Below, in pieces: positions 48,043-60,279 of a stretch of 64,000 nt of DNA; position 1 is the stretch's first letter; the number at the start of each line of letters is the position of its first letter. The DNA comes from Pseudolabrys sp. (GTDB lineage: Bacteria; Pseudomonadota; Alphaproteobacteria; Rhizobiales; Xanthobacteraceae), in NCBI GenBank assembly GCA_026125895.1, contig JAHCKG010000021.1, positions 1 through 64,000 on the forward strand, written 5' to 3'. A program made the translations under genes and the position numbers. Under the pieces are notes generated by a model. The model saw only the letters and a program-made list of their open reading frames with translations. It was not told where the DNA came from and searched no databases.

Positions 48043-48429
48043 ATGAACGCCCCCGACACCGCCGCCGTCACCGACCTGGTCGATCGCTACATCGCGCTGT
48101 GGAACGAAACCGACGCCTCCCGGCGCCAGGCCCTGATCGCGCTGACCTTCGCGTCGGACGCGCGCTATCTTGACCCGGTGCTGGCCGGCGACGGCCACGA
48201 CGGCATCGACGCCATGGTCGGCGCCGTGCACGCCAAGTATCCCGGCTACAAGTTTTCCCGCACCAGCGAGGTGAACGCCCACCACGACCGCGCGCTGTTC
48301 AACTGGCAGCTCGGGCCGGACGACGGTCCGGTCTTCGTCAAGGGCATCGACGTCGCCGTGGTCACCGCGGACGGCCGGCTGAAGCAGATCGACGGCTTCT
48401 TCACCGAACTCAACGCGCCGCAGCAGTAA
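48043..48429 (+). CDS. SnoaL-like (NTF2-fold) protein
   Basis: 128 aa from ATG 48043 with GGAGACG upstream. One NTF2-like domain: VTDLVDRYIALWNETDASRRQALIALTFASDARYLDPVLAGDGHDGIDAMV, then FNWQLGPDDGPVFVKGIDVAVV. Members are isomerases, hydratases or polyketide cyclases; no function can be assigned. Confidence 0.82.
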   Translation: MNAPDTAAVTDLVDRYIALWNETDASRRQALIALTFASDARYLDPVLAGDGHDGIDAMVGAVHAKYPGYKFSRTSEVNAHHDRALFNWQLGPDDGPVFVKGIDVAVVTADGRLKQIDGFFTELNAPQQ

Positions 48430-48445
48430 AATAGGCGACGCCGCA

Positions 48446-48477
48446 CCGCCCGGCCCTCGCGGCCGGGCGGCGCATTT
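48446..48477 (+). terminator. Terminator of the SnoaL-like gene
   Basis: Perfect 10-bp stem CCGCCCGGCC (48446-48455) / GGCCGGGCGG (48461-48470), loop CTCGC, followed by CGCATTTT. Confidence 0.85.
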
Positions 48478-48606
48478 TCCGGTGCATCGCGCCGGCCGGC
48501 CGCCTTGGTGCGGACACGAAGCGCTACTATCTCCTCAGGATTCCCATAGTCAGCGGGCCCGCGTGCCGTTCCGGCGCGGCGGCCCTTTGCGCATTGAGCA
48601 CGGCCG

Positions 48607-50454
<1,848 letters not shown>

Positions 50455-50539
50455 GGGGCGCCTCGCCCCAGCAGCGCGCAATCCCGCACGCCGGCCACAA
50501 AACAGGCTATCATCGCCGCCGCCAAGGGGGGCCTTCGCG

Positions 50540-50746
50540 ATGATGACCGCTGTTTTCGCCACCATGTTTCTGGCGCTGCTGGCCTTGTGGCTCGGCCGCG
50601 GCGCCATCGCCGCCGGCATTCTTGTCGTCAGCCTGGCGCTGTCGGTCTGGTTGTTCCTGTTTGAAATCTACAATCCGGACTACGGCTTCCGCATGCCATG
50701 GCTACAGACCGAACGCACGGCGCCCGTCGCCACGCCGGAGGCCTGA
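50540..50746 (+). CDS. Small membrane protein upstream of dsbB, DUF5993-like
   Basis: 68 aa from ATG 50540, mostly two hydrophobic stretches (MTAVFATMFLALLALWLG and AAGILVVSLALSVWLFLFEIY) and a short tail. Ends three bases before the dsbB ATG. The length and position next to DsbB match the DUF5993 family, known only as small proteins linked to DsbB-like genes. Probably a partner in disulfide formation. Confidence 0.65.
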   Translation: MMTAVFATMFLALLALWLGRGAIAAGILVVSLALSVWLFLFEIYNPDYGFRMPWLQTERTAPVATPEA

Positions 50747-50749
50747 GCC

Positions 50750-51334
50750 ATGGACAGCGCCTCCTCGGCCCGCACGCTCGGCCTGTTCGGCCACCTCTAC
50801 CTGGTGGCGATGCTGACGACGATCGCCGGCATCCTGACCGCCGCCATGGTCATGCAATACGCCTTCGGCGAACTGCCCTGCCCGCTGTGCCTGCTGCAGC
50901 GCGTCGCGCTGTTCGGCGTCGCCTTCGCCGTCATCCTCGGCCTGCGCCACGGCGACAGCGCGCGCACCACCGGGCTCGGGCTGCTCATCTCGATCTTCCT
51001 GCTGGTCATCGCCGTGCGACAGACCTTGCTCGACATCTACCCGCGGCCCGGCCACGAATATATCGGCAGCGCTGTGCTCGGCCTGCACATGCCGGTGTGG
51101 TCGGTGCTGATCGCGCTGGCGCTGATCGCCGGCTACGCGCTCAAGCTCACCGTGTTCGGCGACAGCGAGCACCGGCCGGATCTGGCCGCCTATCCGGCGC
51201 TGAAGCGCGTCGCGACGGCGGCATCCGTGTACGTCGTCGTGCTGTGCGCCATCAATCTCGGCTCGGTGGTCGTGCAGTGCGGCCTCGAGCAGTGCCACAC
51301 CGACCGTTACTTGTTGCTGGAGAGGATGCGCTAG
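50750..51334 (+). CDS. dsbB: DsbB-family disulfide bond formation protein
   Basis: 194 aa inner-membrane quinone-linked oxidant of DsbA. The first cysteine pair CPLC (residues 44-47) is in the first periplasmic loop, as in E. coli DsbB. The usual second pair in the loop between helices 3 and 4 is absent; instead Cys177 and Cys182 lie in a C-terminal tail (VQCGLEQCHTD) after what appears to be a fifth helix (SVYVVVLCAINLGSVVV). If that helix is real, the tail is periplasmic too. It starts four bases after the DUF5993-like stop. Confidence 0.88.
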   Translation: MDSASSARTLGLFGHLYLVAMLTTIAGILTAAMVMQYAFGELPCPLCLLQRVALFGVAFAVILGLRHGDSARTTGLGLLISIFLLVIAVRQTLLDIYPRPGHEYIGSAVLGLHMPVWSVLIALALIAGYALKLTVFGDSEHRPDLAAYPALKRVATAASVYVVVLCAINLGSVVVQCGLEQCHTDRYLLLERMR

Positions 51335-51343
51335 GCGCGCGCC

Positions 51344-52840
51344 TTACCCCGCCTGCTGCCGGCGACGTTCGTATTCGGCCTGCGCGTAATGCTCGCGCTT
51401 GGCTTCCAGCATGGCGAGGTCGGCGCGCTTGACCACATTCTCCAGCCGCTCGCCCTGTTCGCTGGTGGCGATGCCCATCGACAGCGACAGCGGCAGGTCG
51501 GTGTAGAACTCGTTGTTGATGACGATGAGGTCGTTGATCACCTTCATCATCGCCTTGCCCTCGGCGATCTCGACGCCCGGCAAAATGACGGCGAATTCGT
51601 CGCCGCCGATGCGCGAGGCGCGCGCCGGCAGTTCGACGATGGAATTGAGCACCTCGCCGGCGCGGCGCAGCAGCTGGTCGCCGGCGGCGTGGCCGAGTTC
51701 GTCATTGGCGGCCTTCAGCCCGTTGAGGTCGGCCATGATGATGGTGACCGGCCACGGCCCCTTGCGCTCGAGGCGGTTGAGTTCATCGGCGAAGAACGAG
51801 CGGTTGCACAATTTGGTCAGCGCGTCGTGGCTGCCGAGATATTCGAGATAGGCCTCGGCCTTCTTGCGCGCCGTGATGTCCGTGAGCGCGATCTGCACCA
51901 GAGACCAGTCGTTCTCGCGGCCGGGGAACACCGAGAACTGCAGCAGCAGGTTCAGCTTGGTGCCGTCGAGCGTGTAGTTGATCACCTCGCGCTGCTGGAA
52001 CAGCTTGCCGTTCCACAGGTCGATGAGCTGCTCGCGGAAGTGCGGCCCCATCTCGTCGCGCATGATCGCCGGCAGATTGCGCAACAGCGCCTTCTTGTCG
52101 GGCGCGCCGAACAGGCTGAGCGTATGCTGGTTGACGTCGACGATGCGGATTTCGCTGATGCAGCGCTGCACGAACTCCTCGTGCACGTCGGTAAAGACGC
52201 GCAGGTCGGTGATGCCCTGCATCCGCACTTCGTCGATCAGGCGCTTGACGCCGGAGAAATCCTCGACCCACAGCGACACCGGCGAATGCGCGAACAGCCC
52301 GCGCGCGTATTTCTCGCTGCCGGCGAGCTGGCGGCGGGCGTCCTCGCGGTCGGTGACGTCCTCGGTCGACAGCAGCACGCGCGACCAGTCGGCCTCAAAG
52401 CCGGGCAGGATCGTCGCCTTGAGCTGGATGTCGAGCCGCTCGCCGTCGAGCGTATAGTTGACGGCGTTGCTGGCGAAAGAGCGCTCGCCGTTCCAGAGCT
52501 GGATCAGCTCTTCGATATGCGTCGTCAGCATGTCGTCGCGGAACACGCGGTCGAGATTGGCGGTGAGGTGCTCGACGTCGGTTGCGCCGAACAGGTCGAG
52601 GGTCTTGCGGTTGACGCGCAGCAGGCGGATGCGGCCGGCGCATTCCTTGACCCGCTCCGGATGGCCGGCGAGATGCTCGCGCAGCGAGGTGACGCCGGCG
52701 GCGCGCCAGCCGTCGAGCAGCGCCTTGACGCCGGAATAGTCCTCCAGCCACAGCGGCACCGGCGCGAGCTCGAAAATGCCGGCATCGGCGGCGATCACGG
52801 CGGCGGTGGAGGCGAGGCTGGAACCGGACATGTCAGTCAT
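51344..52840 (-). CDS. Diguanylate cyclase with tandem PAS domains
   Basis: 498 aa from ATG 52840. Two similar PAS-like modules come first: ELAPVPLWLEDYSGVKALLDGW (residues about 20-150) and HSPVSLWVEDFSGVKRLIDEV (about 170-310). The two share a W-x-E-D-x-S-G-V-K motif and clearly arose by duplication. A GGDEF domain follows (HDALTKLCNRSFFADELNRLER, RIGGDEFAVILPG) with all catalytic residues. The product-inhibition site R-x-x-D before GGDEF is absent (PARASRIGG). Likely makes c-di-GMP. Divergent from uvrB. Confidence 0.9.
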   Translation of the reverse strand: MTDMSGSSLASTAAVIAADAGIFELAPVPLWLEDYSGVKALLDGWRAAGVTSLREHLAGHPERVKECAGRIRLLRVNRKTLDLFGATDVEHLTANLDRVFRDDMLTTHIEELIQLWNGERSFASNAVNYTLDGERLDIQLKATILPGFEADWSRVLLSTEDVTDREDARRQLAGSEKYARGLFAHSPVSLWVEDFSGVKRLIDEVRMQGITDLRVFTDVHEEFVQRCISEIRIVDVNQHTLSLFGAPDKKALLRNLPAIMRDEMGPHFREQLIDLWNGKLFQQREVINYTLDGTKLNLLLQFSVFPGRENDWSLVQIALTDITARKKAEAYLEYLGSHDALTKLCNRSFFADELNRLERKGPWPVTIIMADLNGLKAANDELGHAAGDQLLRRAGEVLNSIVELPARASRIGGDEFAVILPGVEIAEGKAMMKVINDLIVINNEFYTDLPLSLSMGIATSEQGERLENVVKRADLAMLEAKREHYAQAEYERRRQQAG

Positions 52841-53049
52841 GAGTGATGGCGCGGACAATAAATGATTCTCGACCCGCTGGTATCGGGTGCCGTCTTTCCT
52901 GCCACACCGATCATGAGCAAATCCCTTACGCGCCACGTGATATCCGCCACGGCGAGGCGGTGCGCTGCTGACGGAAACTGTCAGTGGGTTCCGGCAGAGG
53001 CCGGCCTTGCTCCCTTTCTTCGGCCCCGGACTCGCCCCATATTCCGACC

Positions 53050-56046
<2,997 letters not shown>

Positions 56047-56049
56047 GCG

Positions 56050-56215
56050 CCCGATCGGCCTCATCCTGAGGAGCGCACGAAGTGCGCGTCTCGAAGGATC
56101 GAGGCCGCAGCGTAAGCGCACGCCATCGCCCGCTCATCCCCGCGAAAGCGGGGATCCAGCTAACTCACCAACATTCATCCTGGATTCCCGCTTGCGCGGG
56201 AACGAGCGGAGTGAA
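56050..56215. repeat. Intergenic palindromic repeats after uvrB (two classes)
   Basis: A CATCCTGAGG...CCTTCGAGG-type unit (56060-56105) followed by a CATCCCCGCGAAAGCGGGGATCCAG unit paired with CTGGATTCCCGCTTGCGCGGGAACGAGCGG (56128-56212). The second is the class also present in dnaE2 at 5868-5944. Confidence 0.78.
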
Positions 56216-56237
56216 TAGCGACCCGGCAGGGCTCGCC

Positions 56238-56642
56238 TCAGATCGACTCGCCCTCGCCTTCCATCACCGCATATTGCGTCATAGCGGTGACCTGCTGCCA
56301 GACATTGCCGTCGAAGCCGGCGAGGATATTGACGCGCACCACCTGAACGAGCTTGTTGGCCACGGGCTTGAGCTCCAGCGTCCGCTCCGGAGTAAAGGCG
56401 ATCGCCGCCAGGCCGCAAGCCTGCGGATCGTGCGCTTCCGCGTTCACCGCATCCATCGCCGCCTGGCCGCCGCGGCCCTGCGCGCGCAGTTCGACGAAGC
56501 GCGCCGCCTGCGCCGGACTGTTGCAGATCATGCCGACGCCGATCCTGGTGCCGCTGTCGACGGGCTGGGCCTGGGCAGTGCCGCCGGCCGCCACGACAGC
56601 GGCGACCGTGAGACCGCAAAACATTGCCGTTGAAACGCGCAT
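56238..56642 (-). CDS. Secreted protein of unknown function
   Basis: 134 aa from ATG 56642 with a signal peptide (MFCGLTVAAVVAAGGTAQA). Mature part has two cysteines (MICNSPAQAARF and PQACGLAAIAF) that may form a disulfide. No recognised family. Convergent with uvrB, separated by repeats, and divergent from the BLUF gene. Confidence 0.65.
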   Translation of the reverse strand: MRVSTAMFCGLTVAAVVAAGGTAQAQPVDSGTRIGVGMICNSPAQAARFVELRAQGRGGQAAMDAVNAEAHDPQACGLAAIAFTPERTLELKPVANKLVQVVRVNILAGFDGNVWQQVTAMTQYAVMEGEGESI

Positions 56643-56824
56643 GGGATTGTTCCGTCCGCTGATGTTCTGCTTGAAAACGCCGAGCCGCGGCCCCGGTTCA
56701 AGGCCGCACACGCGATTGTGAGGCCGCGGGCGCGGGCGATGTCCAGGCGGAAGGCCCGCGTCTTTGGTTCCCTTCACGCAGCGCGCTTATTGCGACATGA
56801 TCGCTGTCGTCAGGAGGCCCTTCC

Positions 56825-57277
56825 GTGCCGGTTTTCACGATCGCCTATCACAGCCGCAATCTCATCGAAGAGCAGACGCTGAACAGCGCGACCGAGATCC
56901 AGCGGTTGCTGGCGCAATCGCGGGCGCGCAATGCGCGGCTCGGCATCACCGGCGCGCTGCTGTTCAACGAAGGCCGCTTCGTGCAGGTCCTCGAGGGCGA
57001 CGAGGCGCCGGTGATGGAGGTGCTTGCGGACATCAGGCGCGACGCGCGCCACACCGATGTCGAGGTGCTGCCGCCGCGCATCGCGCCGGCGCGCAGCTTC
57101 TCCGAATGGTCGATGGCTTTCGTCGGCGCCTCGCCGCAGGCGAGAGGCTACTACCGCGATTTTTCGCTGCGCGAGCGGCTGGAATGGACCGCAACCACCA
57201 CCGATCTGCTCGCGGCACTCATCCTCGATCTGATCATGATCGACGGCGGAGTCGTGGCGCGGCCCGCCCGGCGCTAG
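56825..57277 (+). CDS. BLUF-domain blue-light sensor
   Basis: 150 aa from GTG 56825. The flavin photocycle residues are all present: Tyr8 (FTIAYHSRN), Asn36 (ARNARLGITGALLF), Gln54 (RFVQVLEG), plus the FSEWSMAF segment with Trp/Met. It has a short C-terminal helix and no output domain, so it must signal through a partner or by oligomerising. It has no adjacent regulator gene; next to it is a repeat-rich region. Confidence 0.9.
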   Translation: MPVFTIAYHSRNLIEEQTLNSATEIQRLLAQSRARNARLGITGALLFNEGRFVQVLEGDEAPVMEVLADIRRDARHTDVEVLPPRIAPARSFSEWSMAFVGASPQARGYYRDFSLRERLEWTATTTDLLAALILDLIMIDGGVVARPARR

Positions 57278-58039
57278 CGCGTTCTCCTCCGTTGGGGCGG
57301 AGCGCGATCGGTCCACCCCGACGTCCTTTCCGTTGTCCGCGCCAACGGGTCCGCGCAAAGCGCGGCCCGATCACAGGCTCCGGCGGGGGCCCACGTTCCT
57401 CGTCATCCCGCACTCTCTCGTCGTCCCCGCGAAGGCGGGGACCCATAGCCACCGTCCTCACGATGCGGCGCGGTCGGTGGTTATGGGTCCCGGGCCTCGC
57501 TGCGCTCGCCCGGGACGACAGTGCAAAATAATATTCCTAGGACTATTGACTTCGCCGCGGGGCTAGGCTTATCTTCCAGCCATCCCGCCCCATCGAGTTG
57601 CAACACCGTGCACAGACCTGCGGGGTCGTACGGACCCCGGCGTTCCGCGCGCCCTCGTTATCGGGGGAGCGTAGCCCGGATGGAGCGAAGCGAAATCCGG
57701 GGACTTCAGGAATGCGGCCTGCCCGGGGCCGATCAAAAAATGCGGCGATGAATCACGTCCAAGCCTCAACCCGTCATCCTGAGGTGCGAGCGCGCATGAG
57801 CGCGTTTACGCGTCGTCTTCGACGCGCTATGGCGCGAGCCTCGAAGGACGACGGGCAATGAATCACCAGCGAATTGCGGGCCGTTCATCCTTCGAGGGCC
57901 TTGCTGCGCAAGGCCACCTCAGGATGACGGGTCGAATAACTCTTCGGGAAAGAGCAAAGAAGAATGGGCCCGGCGCCGAGCGCCGAGCCCTTTCTTCGAC
58001 ACCTCACCCCTCCCCGTCAGGAAAAGGCGCAAACCGATG
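57278..58039. repeat. Repeat island downstream of the BLUF gene
   Basis: At least four repeat units: CGTCGTCCCCGCGAAGGCGGGGACCCA...TGGGTCCCGGGC...CCCGGGACGAC (57419-57520), a TAGCCCGGATGGAGCG/GAAATCCGGG unit (57672-57702), and a large inverted pair at 57767-57935. The latter has outer CGTCATCCTGAGG/CCTCAGGATGACG and inner CCTCGAAGGA/TCCTTCGAGG ends. A fragment CTCACCCCTCCCC lies at 58005-58017. No protein gene is supported. A promoter-like element and hairpins lie at 57546-57670. Confidence 0.75.
57546..57574 (+). promoter_or_regulatory. Sigma-70-like promoter inside the repeat island
   Basis: TTGACT (57546-57551), exactly 17 bases, then TTATCT (57569-57574). Transcription would begin around 57582 and run into hairpins CGGGGTC/GACCCCG (57621-57639) and CCCTCG/CGGGGG (about 57652-57669). 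No annotated gene follows, so a small RNA is possible. Confidence 0.4.
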
Positions 58040-58525
58040 TCAGATCTGCTTCAGCAGCGCGTCGCCGCTGGTCAGTTCGCACTTGCCGGGGCCTTCCTCG
58101 ATGTTGAGGGCCTTGACCGTGCCGTCCTCGACGAACATCGAATAGCGCTTGGAGCGCAGGCCGAGCACCGGCATGGCGCCGTCGAATTCCATGCCCACCG
58201 CCTTGGTGAATTCGGCGCTGCCATCAGCGAGGAAGTCGATCTTGCCGTCGCCGCCGCTCTTCTCCGCCCAGGCCTTCATGACGAAGGGATCGTTGACCGC
58301 CACGACGGCGACGCTGTCGACGCCCTTGGCTTTGAAATTGGCGAGGTTGTTGAGGAAGCTCGGCATGTGCAGGTTCGAGCAGGTCGGCGTGAAGGCGCCG
58401 GGCACGGCGAACAGCGCCACCTTCTTGCCCTTGAACACGTCGTCGGTGGTCTTCGGCTTCGGGCCTTCGCCGGTCATGACGCGGAACGTTGCCGATGGAA
58501 GCTTGTCGCCGACCTTGATAGCCAT
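58040..58525 (-). CDS. Peroxiredoxin (Prx5-like)
   Basis: 161 aa thiol peroxidase. Peroxidatic Cys49 sits in VPGAFTPTCSNLH, with the conserved Thr and Pro; a resolving-type Cys149 is in GPGKCELTSGD, as in atypical 2-Cys Prx5. Typical blocks SVAVVAVNDPFVMKAW and FVEDGTVKALNIEE. Reduces H2O2 and organic peroxides, probably with thioredoxin or glutaredoxin. Upstream of it (in its direction) is the DsbD-alpha-like gene's end and a hairpin. Confidence 0.93.
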   Translation of the reverse strand: MAIKVGDKLPSATFRVMTGEGPKPKTTDDVFKGKKVALFAVPGAFTPTCSNLHMPSFLNNLANFKAKGVDSVAVVAVNDPFVMKAWAEKSGGDGKIDFLADGSAEFTKAVGMEFDGAMPVLGLRSKRYSMFVEDGTVKALNIEEGPGKCELTSGDALLKQI

Positions 58526-58555
58526 GGGTTTCCTCTCGCTTGGCGGATTGTGTTA

Positions 58556-58580
58556 CCGGGCGGCAACCTAGGCCGCCCGG
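58556..58580 (-). terminator. Hairpin between DsbD-alpha-like and peroxiredoxin genes
   Basis: Stem CCGGGCGGC (58556-58564) / GCCGCCCGG (58572-58580), 7-base loop, no T-run; possible terminator of the upstream gene. Confidence 0.55.
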
Positions 58581-58585
58581 GCCCG

Positions 58586-59422
58586 TTAGTCGAGATGGGT
58601 TGTCACTTCCATGGCGCGGCCGCCTTCGACGATCGTGAAGGTCAGGTCGTACGAGCCCGTCGGGCTCGCCCCCGGCGGCAGGCCGTCGAAGTCGAAACTG
58701 AAGTGACGATGGCCGGCCGGTGCGCCGGGCGCCGGCTTCGGGACCGGCAAGGCCCATTCGGGGGTCGGCCCTTCGACGAAGATCTGCACCGGCCCGTTGT
58801 CGCGGGCCGTCAGATCGACGGCGACCATCGGCTTGGCGGCATCATTGACGCGCCGGGCGGTCAGGCCGATCTCGGCAGCGGTGGTCTTCTTCGGCACGCG
58901 GGCCTCGGCTTCGGTCAGCGCGGCGTCGGCGGTGGAAGGCCCCGTCCCAAGTGGCAGCTCGGCCTTGCCCTCGGCCGGCACGCACATTTTCTCGCACACC
59001 GCGTAGTCGATCTTGAGCCGGGCATTGACGGGCTTGGCCGGATCCTTCGGTACGATGATGACCGGGAAGATCACGCCGTCCTTGTAGCCGATCGAACTGC
59101 CGGTCTCGTCGGTGAAAAGATGCGGCGCCGGAAAGCTCACCGTCGCCGACTTCACATTGTCCGAGCCGGAAAAATCGAAGCGCGGCGGCACGCCGGAATC
59201 GCCGGGATAGCGCCAGTAGGTATGCCAGCCCGGCTGCAGCTTGATCTCGATGCCGGCGCGCAGCGGGGCACCGCTCTTGTTGGTGCCGCCGATCAACCGC
59301 ACGGCGGACTTGGAATCCTGGCTCCACGCCGACGCGTTCTCGGCGCGTGCTGGCGCAAACTGGAGACCGACGAAGAGCATCGCCGCGAAGCCGAGCGCGG
59401 CATGACAACGATCAAGTTTCAT
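58586..59422 (-). CDS. DsbD N-terminal-domain-like (DsbD-alpha) secreted protein
   Basis: 278 aa from ATG 59422 (MKLDRCHAALGFAAMLFVGLQFAPARAE, signal peptide). It contains the domain pattern SAVRLIGGTNKSG, GIEIKLQPGWHTYWRYPGDSG, and the conserved cysteine pair in YAVCEKMCVPAEG that resembles the thiol-disulfide exchange site of DsbD's alpha domain. The transmembrane and thioredoxin domains of full DsbD are absent. It may take electrons from a separate CcdA-type protein (inference). Confidence 0.85.
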   Translation of the reverse strand: MKLDRCHAALGFAAMLFVGLQFAPARAENASAWSQDSKSAVRLIGGTNKSGAPLRAGIEIKLQPGWHTYWRYPGDSGVPPRFDFSGSDNVKSATVSFPAPHLFTDETGSSIGYKDGVIFPVIIVPKDPAKPVNARLKIDYAVCEKMCVPAEGKAELPLGTGPSTADAALTEAEARVPKKTTAAEIGLTARRVNDAAKPMVAVDLTARDNGPVQIFVEGPTPEWALPVPKPAPGAPAGHRHFSFDFDGLPPGASPTGSYDLTFTIVEGGRAMEVTTHLD

Positions 59423-59616
59423 GTCGCTAGCCTGTATGGGAGAAGCCCGCACTGCGCCATTGAATTCATTGTGAGCACACCTGAACACGTTCTAGGCAAA
59501 TCCGCGGCCGCGGCGGCGTTTTTGCCACATTTTGCCGCCATACTTGCGCGTCATACGGTCGCTCTTCGTGCTGCCGTTTCGTTGGCAAAAGACGGCCGAT
59601 CGGATAGCATTAAACA

Positions 59617-60270
59617 ATGAACGTTTCGCGCACCGGCAAAGCTCCTCGCAAAGCCTCCCGCCGCTCCACGGCCTCGGCGGCGCCGTCGGCGCGCGGCTAC
59701 CTCGACGGCCAGATGCTGATCGCGATGCCGGCGATGAGCGACGAGCGCTTCGCCCGCGCGGTCATCTATGTGTGTGCGCATTCGAGCGAAGGCGCGATGG
59801 GCATCGTCGTCAATCAGCCTGCCGCCAACATCAAGTTTCCCGATCTGCTGGTGCAGCTCGAAGTCATTCCCGCCGCCGAGCGCATCCAGTTGCCGGTGGA
59901 AGCCGGCGAGGTGAAGGTGCTCAAGGGCGGGCCGGTCGAAACCGGCCGCGGCTTCGTGTTGCACTCGGCGGATTTCTTCATCGAGAATTCGACGCTGCCG
60001 ATCGACGAGGAGATCTGCCTCACCGCGACGCTCGACATCCTCAAGGCCATCGCCCATGGCGAAGGCCCGGAGAGCGCGATCCTCGCGCTCGGTTATGCCG
60101 GCTGGGCGCCAGGCCAGCTCGAGCAGGAGATTCAGCAGAACGGCTGGCTGCATTGCCCGGCCGATCCCGAGCTGATCTTCGGCAAGGACACCGGCACCAA
60201 ATACGACAAGGCGCTGCGCAAGATCGGCATCGATCTCAGCCATCTGTCGAACGAAGCCGGACACGCCTGA
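59617..60270 (+). CDS. YqgE/AlgH (UPF0301) family protein
   Basis: 217 aa. Begins with a Lys/Arg-rich segment, then the family core [54 protein letters not shown], and [19 protein letters not shown]. The family is widespread but of unknown function; the name AlgH comes from an alginate-regulation phenotype in Pseudomonas. Single gene on the + strand between opposing neighbours. Confidence 0.93.
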   Translation: MNVSRTGKAPRKASRRSTASAAPSARGYLDGQMLIAMPAMSDERFARAVIYVCAHSSEGAMGIVVNQPAANIKFPDLLVQLEVIPAAERIQLPVEAGEVKVLKGGPVETGRGFVLHSADFFIENSTLPIDEEICLTATLDILKAIAHGEGPESAILALGYAGWAPGQLEQEIQQNGWLHCPADPELIFGKDTGTKYDKALRKIGIDLSHLSNEAGHA

Positions 60271-60279
60271 CTTCGACCG

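Noticed and set aside
57598-57861. Short open frame in the repeat island
   Set aside because: Most of its sequence is repeat DNA (MERSEIRG-type peptide known as a spurious product of such repeats); no support as a real gene.
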